Shown here piece after piece: positions 62,123-64,000 of a DNA stretch of 64,000 bases. The notes under the pieces were generated by a model that saw only the letters and a program-made list of their open reading frames with translations, made no database searches and was not told where the DNA came from. The position numbers and the translations under genes were made by a program. Source of the DNA: Achromobacter marplatensis. Lineage in GTDB: Bacteria; Pseudomonadota; Gammaproteobacteria; Burkholderiales; Burkholderiaceae_B. The stretch covers positions 558,001 to 622,000 of the forward strand of contig NZ_NJIG01000003.1 of the NCBI RefSeq assembly GCF_002209535.1. The letters run 5' to 3'. Position 1 is the first letter of the stretch. Each line of letters opens with the position of its first letter.

Positions 62123-63790
62123 GTGAAACGAGCATTCAACATCCCCGGCGGCAACGTGCTGCGCTGCAAAGGCTGGCGCCAGGAAGCGCTGCTGCGCCTG
62201 CTGGAAAATGTGCTGGCGGTGGGCGAAGACCCCGACAACCTGGTGGTCTATGCGGCGCTGGGCCGCGCCGCGCGCGACTGGCCATCGCACGACGCAATCG
62301 TCCGCGAGTTACAGGAACTGGAAGAGGATCAGACCCTGATCGTCCAATCCGGCAAGCCGATCGGCGTGCTTCGCACGCATCCGATGGCGCCCATCGTCAT
62401 CATGGCCAACTGCAACATAGTCGGCCAATGGGCCCACGCCGAAAACTTCTACCAGCTGGAACGCGACAATCTGATCTGCTGGGGCGGATTGACGGCGGGC
62501 GACTGGCAGTACATCGGCTCGCAAGGCGTGATCCAGGGCACGTACGAGATTTTTTCACGCATCGCCGAACGCCACTTCGGCAATGACCTGCGGGGCCGAT
62601 TCATCCTGACCGCGGGCATGGGTGGCATGGGCGGCGCGCAGCCGCTGGCCGGCCGCATGGCGGGCGCCGCCATCCTGACGGTGGAAATCAACCCCGAACG
62701 CATCGACAAGCGCATCAAGGCCGGCTTCCTGGAACGCCGCGCGGATACGCTGGACGAGGCCCTTGCGCTGATCCGCCAGGCCCAGGAACGCCGCGAACCG
62801 CTGTCGGTGGGCCTGCTGGGCAATGCCGCCGACATCTATCCCGAAATCCTGGCGCGCGGCATCGTGCCCGACATCGTCACCGACCAGACGTCGGCGCATG
62901 ACCTGGTCTATGGCTACATCCCTTCCGGCCATACGCTTGAAGCCGTGGCGGAACTGCGTCGCACCAATATCCCCGGGCTGATGGACGCCAGCCGCGCTTC
63001 GATCGTGCGCCACGTCACCGCCATGCTGGGCTTCAAGGACCAGGGCGCAGTGGTCTTCGACAACGGCAACCTGATCCGCACCCATGCCAGCCAGGGCGGC
63101 GTGCAACGCGCGTTCGAGATCCCCGTCTTCACTGAAGCGTTCCTGCGGCCGCTGTTCGCGCGCGCCATCGGCCCGTTCCGCTGGATCGCGCTGTCCAACG
63201 ACCCCGACGACATCCGCAAGATCGACGATTTCCTGCTCGCGCGCTTTCCCGACAACGCCATCGTCTCCAACTGGATCCGGCTGGCGCGCAAGGAAGTGCC
63301 ATTCGAAGGCCTGCCCGCGCGCATCGCATGGCTTGGCCACGGCGAGCGCACCGAGCTGGCGCTGGAGGTCAACCGCATGGTGCGCGAGGGCATCCTGAGC
63401 GCACCGGTCGCGTTCACCCGCGACCATCTGGACGCCGGCGCGATGGCGCACCCGAACATCATGACCGAAAACATGCGCGACGGCTCGGACGCCATTGCCG
63501 ACTGGCCGTTGCTGAACGCGATGATCAACTGTTCATCCAGCGCCGACCTGGTCGCGATCCACTCGGGCGGCGGCGGGTACAGCGGCTACATGACCAGCGC
63601 GGGCGTGACGGTGGTGGCGGACGGCACCGAGGCGGCCGAAACGCGCCTGCGGCTGTCCATGACCAACGACACCGCCAGCGGCGTATTGCGGTACGCGGAC
63701 GCAGGCTACGAGGAAGCACTGGATGAAGTGCGCAAAAAAGGCATCGCTCGCATCGATACCTCCGCCACTGGCCGTGCAGGCGGCCAGTAA
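62123..63790 (+). CDS. Urocanate hydratase-like enzyme without the signature cysteine
   Basis: 555 residues, full urocanase length. NAD+ site TAGMGGMGGAQPLAGRMAG, the GQWAHAENFYQLE and GVVP-like VPDIVTDQTSAHD regions, and DGSDAIADWPLLNAM are all HutU features. The urocanase signature FQGLPARICW is here FEGLPARIAW: the conserved Cys is Ala402. The C-terminal HHGGG is changed to HSGGG. Such changes suggest a different imidazole acrylate substrate (for example thiourocanate or an N-methylated one). Coupled in space to DUF917 and followed by an MFS symporter gene. Confidence 0.85.
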   Translation: MKRAFNIPGGNVLRCKGWRQEALLRLLENVLAVGEDPDNLVVYAALGRAARDWPSHDAIVRELQELEEDQTLIVQSGKPIGVLRTHPMAPIVIMANCNIVGQWAHAENFYQLERDNLICWGGLTAGDWQYIGSQGVIQGTYEIFSRIAERHFGNDLRGRFILTAGMGGMGGAQPLAGRMAGAAILTVEINPERIDKRIKAGFLERRADTLDEALALIRQAQERREPLSVGLLGNAADIYPEILARGIVPDIVTDQTSAHDLVYGYIPSGHTLEAVAELRRTNIPGLMDASRASIVRHVTAMLGFKDQGAVVFDNGNLIRTHASQGGVQRAFEIPVFTEAFLRPLFARAIGPFRWIALSNDPDDIRKIDDFLLARFPDNAIVSNWIRLARKEVPFEGLPARIAWLGHGERTELALEVNRMVREGILSAPVAFTRDHLDAGAMAHPNIMTENMRDGSDAIADWPLLNAMINCSSSADLVAIHSGGGGYSGYMTSAGVTVVADGTEAAETRLRLSMTNDTASGVLRYADAGYEEALDEVRKKGIARIDTSATGRAGGQ

Positions 63791-63881
63791 CGCGGCGGGC
63801 AATGCGATTCAGTCAATGGACAGTCGGACAGCAGTAATAGATAGCGCGGATCAAGCGCAAACGATCTCAATGGGGAATGCA

Positions 63882-64000
63882 ATGAAAGACGTGATCATCA
63901 ATCCGGGAATCGGGGCCTTGCCGGGCCACCCCGCTTCCCAGGCCACCGCGCAAGAGCGCAGCGGCCGCAAGGCCGTCATCGCGGCATCGGCAGGCAACGC
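63882..64000 (+). CDS. Metabolite:H+ symporter (MHS) family MFS, 5' part only
   Basis: Only 39 codons are in the window. The ATG at 63882 follows GGGGA. The last residues, RKAVIAASAGN, match the entry to the first membrane helix of MHS-family carriers (KgtP/ShiA-like), which import organic acids and betaines. It would be the transporter of the DUF917-hydratase operon, 91 bp after the hydratase stop. The protein continues beyond the right edge. Confidence 0.6.
   Translation, partial: MKDVIINPGIGALPGHPASQATAQERSGRKAVIAASAGN

Noticed and set aside
1..64000. CRISPR arrays, tRNA or rRNA genes, insertion sequences, prophage
   Set aside because: No direct-repeat array, no transposase or integrase frame, and no tRNA- or rRNA-like stretch was recognised on either strand by eye; a tRNAscan or ISfinder run was not possible.

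Overview
The window is dense, high-GC DNA from one chromosome. Gene content points to a beta-proteobacterium of the Alcaligenaceae, most likely Achromobacter or a close Bordetella relative: a penicillin G acylase, a Bug/TctC-type receptor, many LysR and GntR regulators, and several branched-chain-type (Liv) ABC systems beside acyl-CoA ligases. The genus is inferred from protein resemblance only. I see no rRNA, tRNA, insertion sequence, phage gene or CRISPR array.

Layout. 1-2.9 kb: DUF4105 protein (cut by the left edge), MarC, LprI-like protein. 2.9-6.8 kb: amidase and MFS carrier, divergent from a LacI regulator with a perfect 16-bp operator. 6.8-12.1 kb: methyltransferase, MFS exporter and LysR, N-formylglutamate deformylase and LysR. 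12.1-18.5 kb: a minus-strand operon of FAD oxidoreductase, HutD, EtfB and EtfA, divergent from a NitT/TauT-type ABC importer that ends at a clear terminator. 18.5-26.6 kb: a tightly coupled plus-strand operon (five Liv genes, SCP2-type thiolase, acyl-CoA ligase, GntR). 26.6-35.5 kb: small DUF4952-like protein and LysR, a fused CydDC-like ABC protein of 1204 residues, penicillin G acylase and LysR. 35.5-44.8 kb: a minus-strand catabolic operon (extradiol-type dioxygenase, frameshifted class II aldolase, semialdehyde dehydrogenase, complete Liv importer, SDR) with a divergent GntR gene.

44.8-50.5 kb: an ABC exporter behind a long leader holding an 18-codon upstream ORF and a hairpin over the ribosome-binding site; LysE exporter divergent from its Lrp regulator; two DJ-1-superfamily genes (the second, GlxA-like, ends early); a small zinc-ribbon protein. 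50.5-55.7 kb: SDR and Bug receptor divergent from a cyclase-family hydrolase, an acyl-CoA ligase and a UTRA-type GntR, with a strong inverted repeat between. 55.9-57.2 kb: an orphan Liv-type receptor.

57.2-64 kb: the most interesting region. A carbamoylase and a hydantoinase-like enzyme face away from a LysR gene, and beyond it lie a DUF917 protein, a urocanase homologue lacking the signature cysteine, and the start of a metabolite:H+ symporter. Together these can be drawn as a route that hydrates an imidazole acrylate, opens the resulting hydantoin and releases an amino acid, similar to the known ergothioneine (thiourocanate) pathway. The exact substrate is an inference.

Most operons pair a transporter, two to four enzymes and a local regulator, so the window reads as a run of peripheral catabolic islands.
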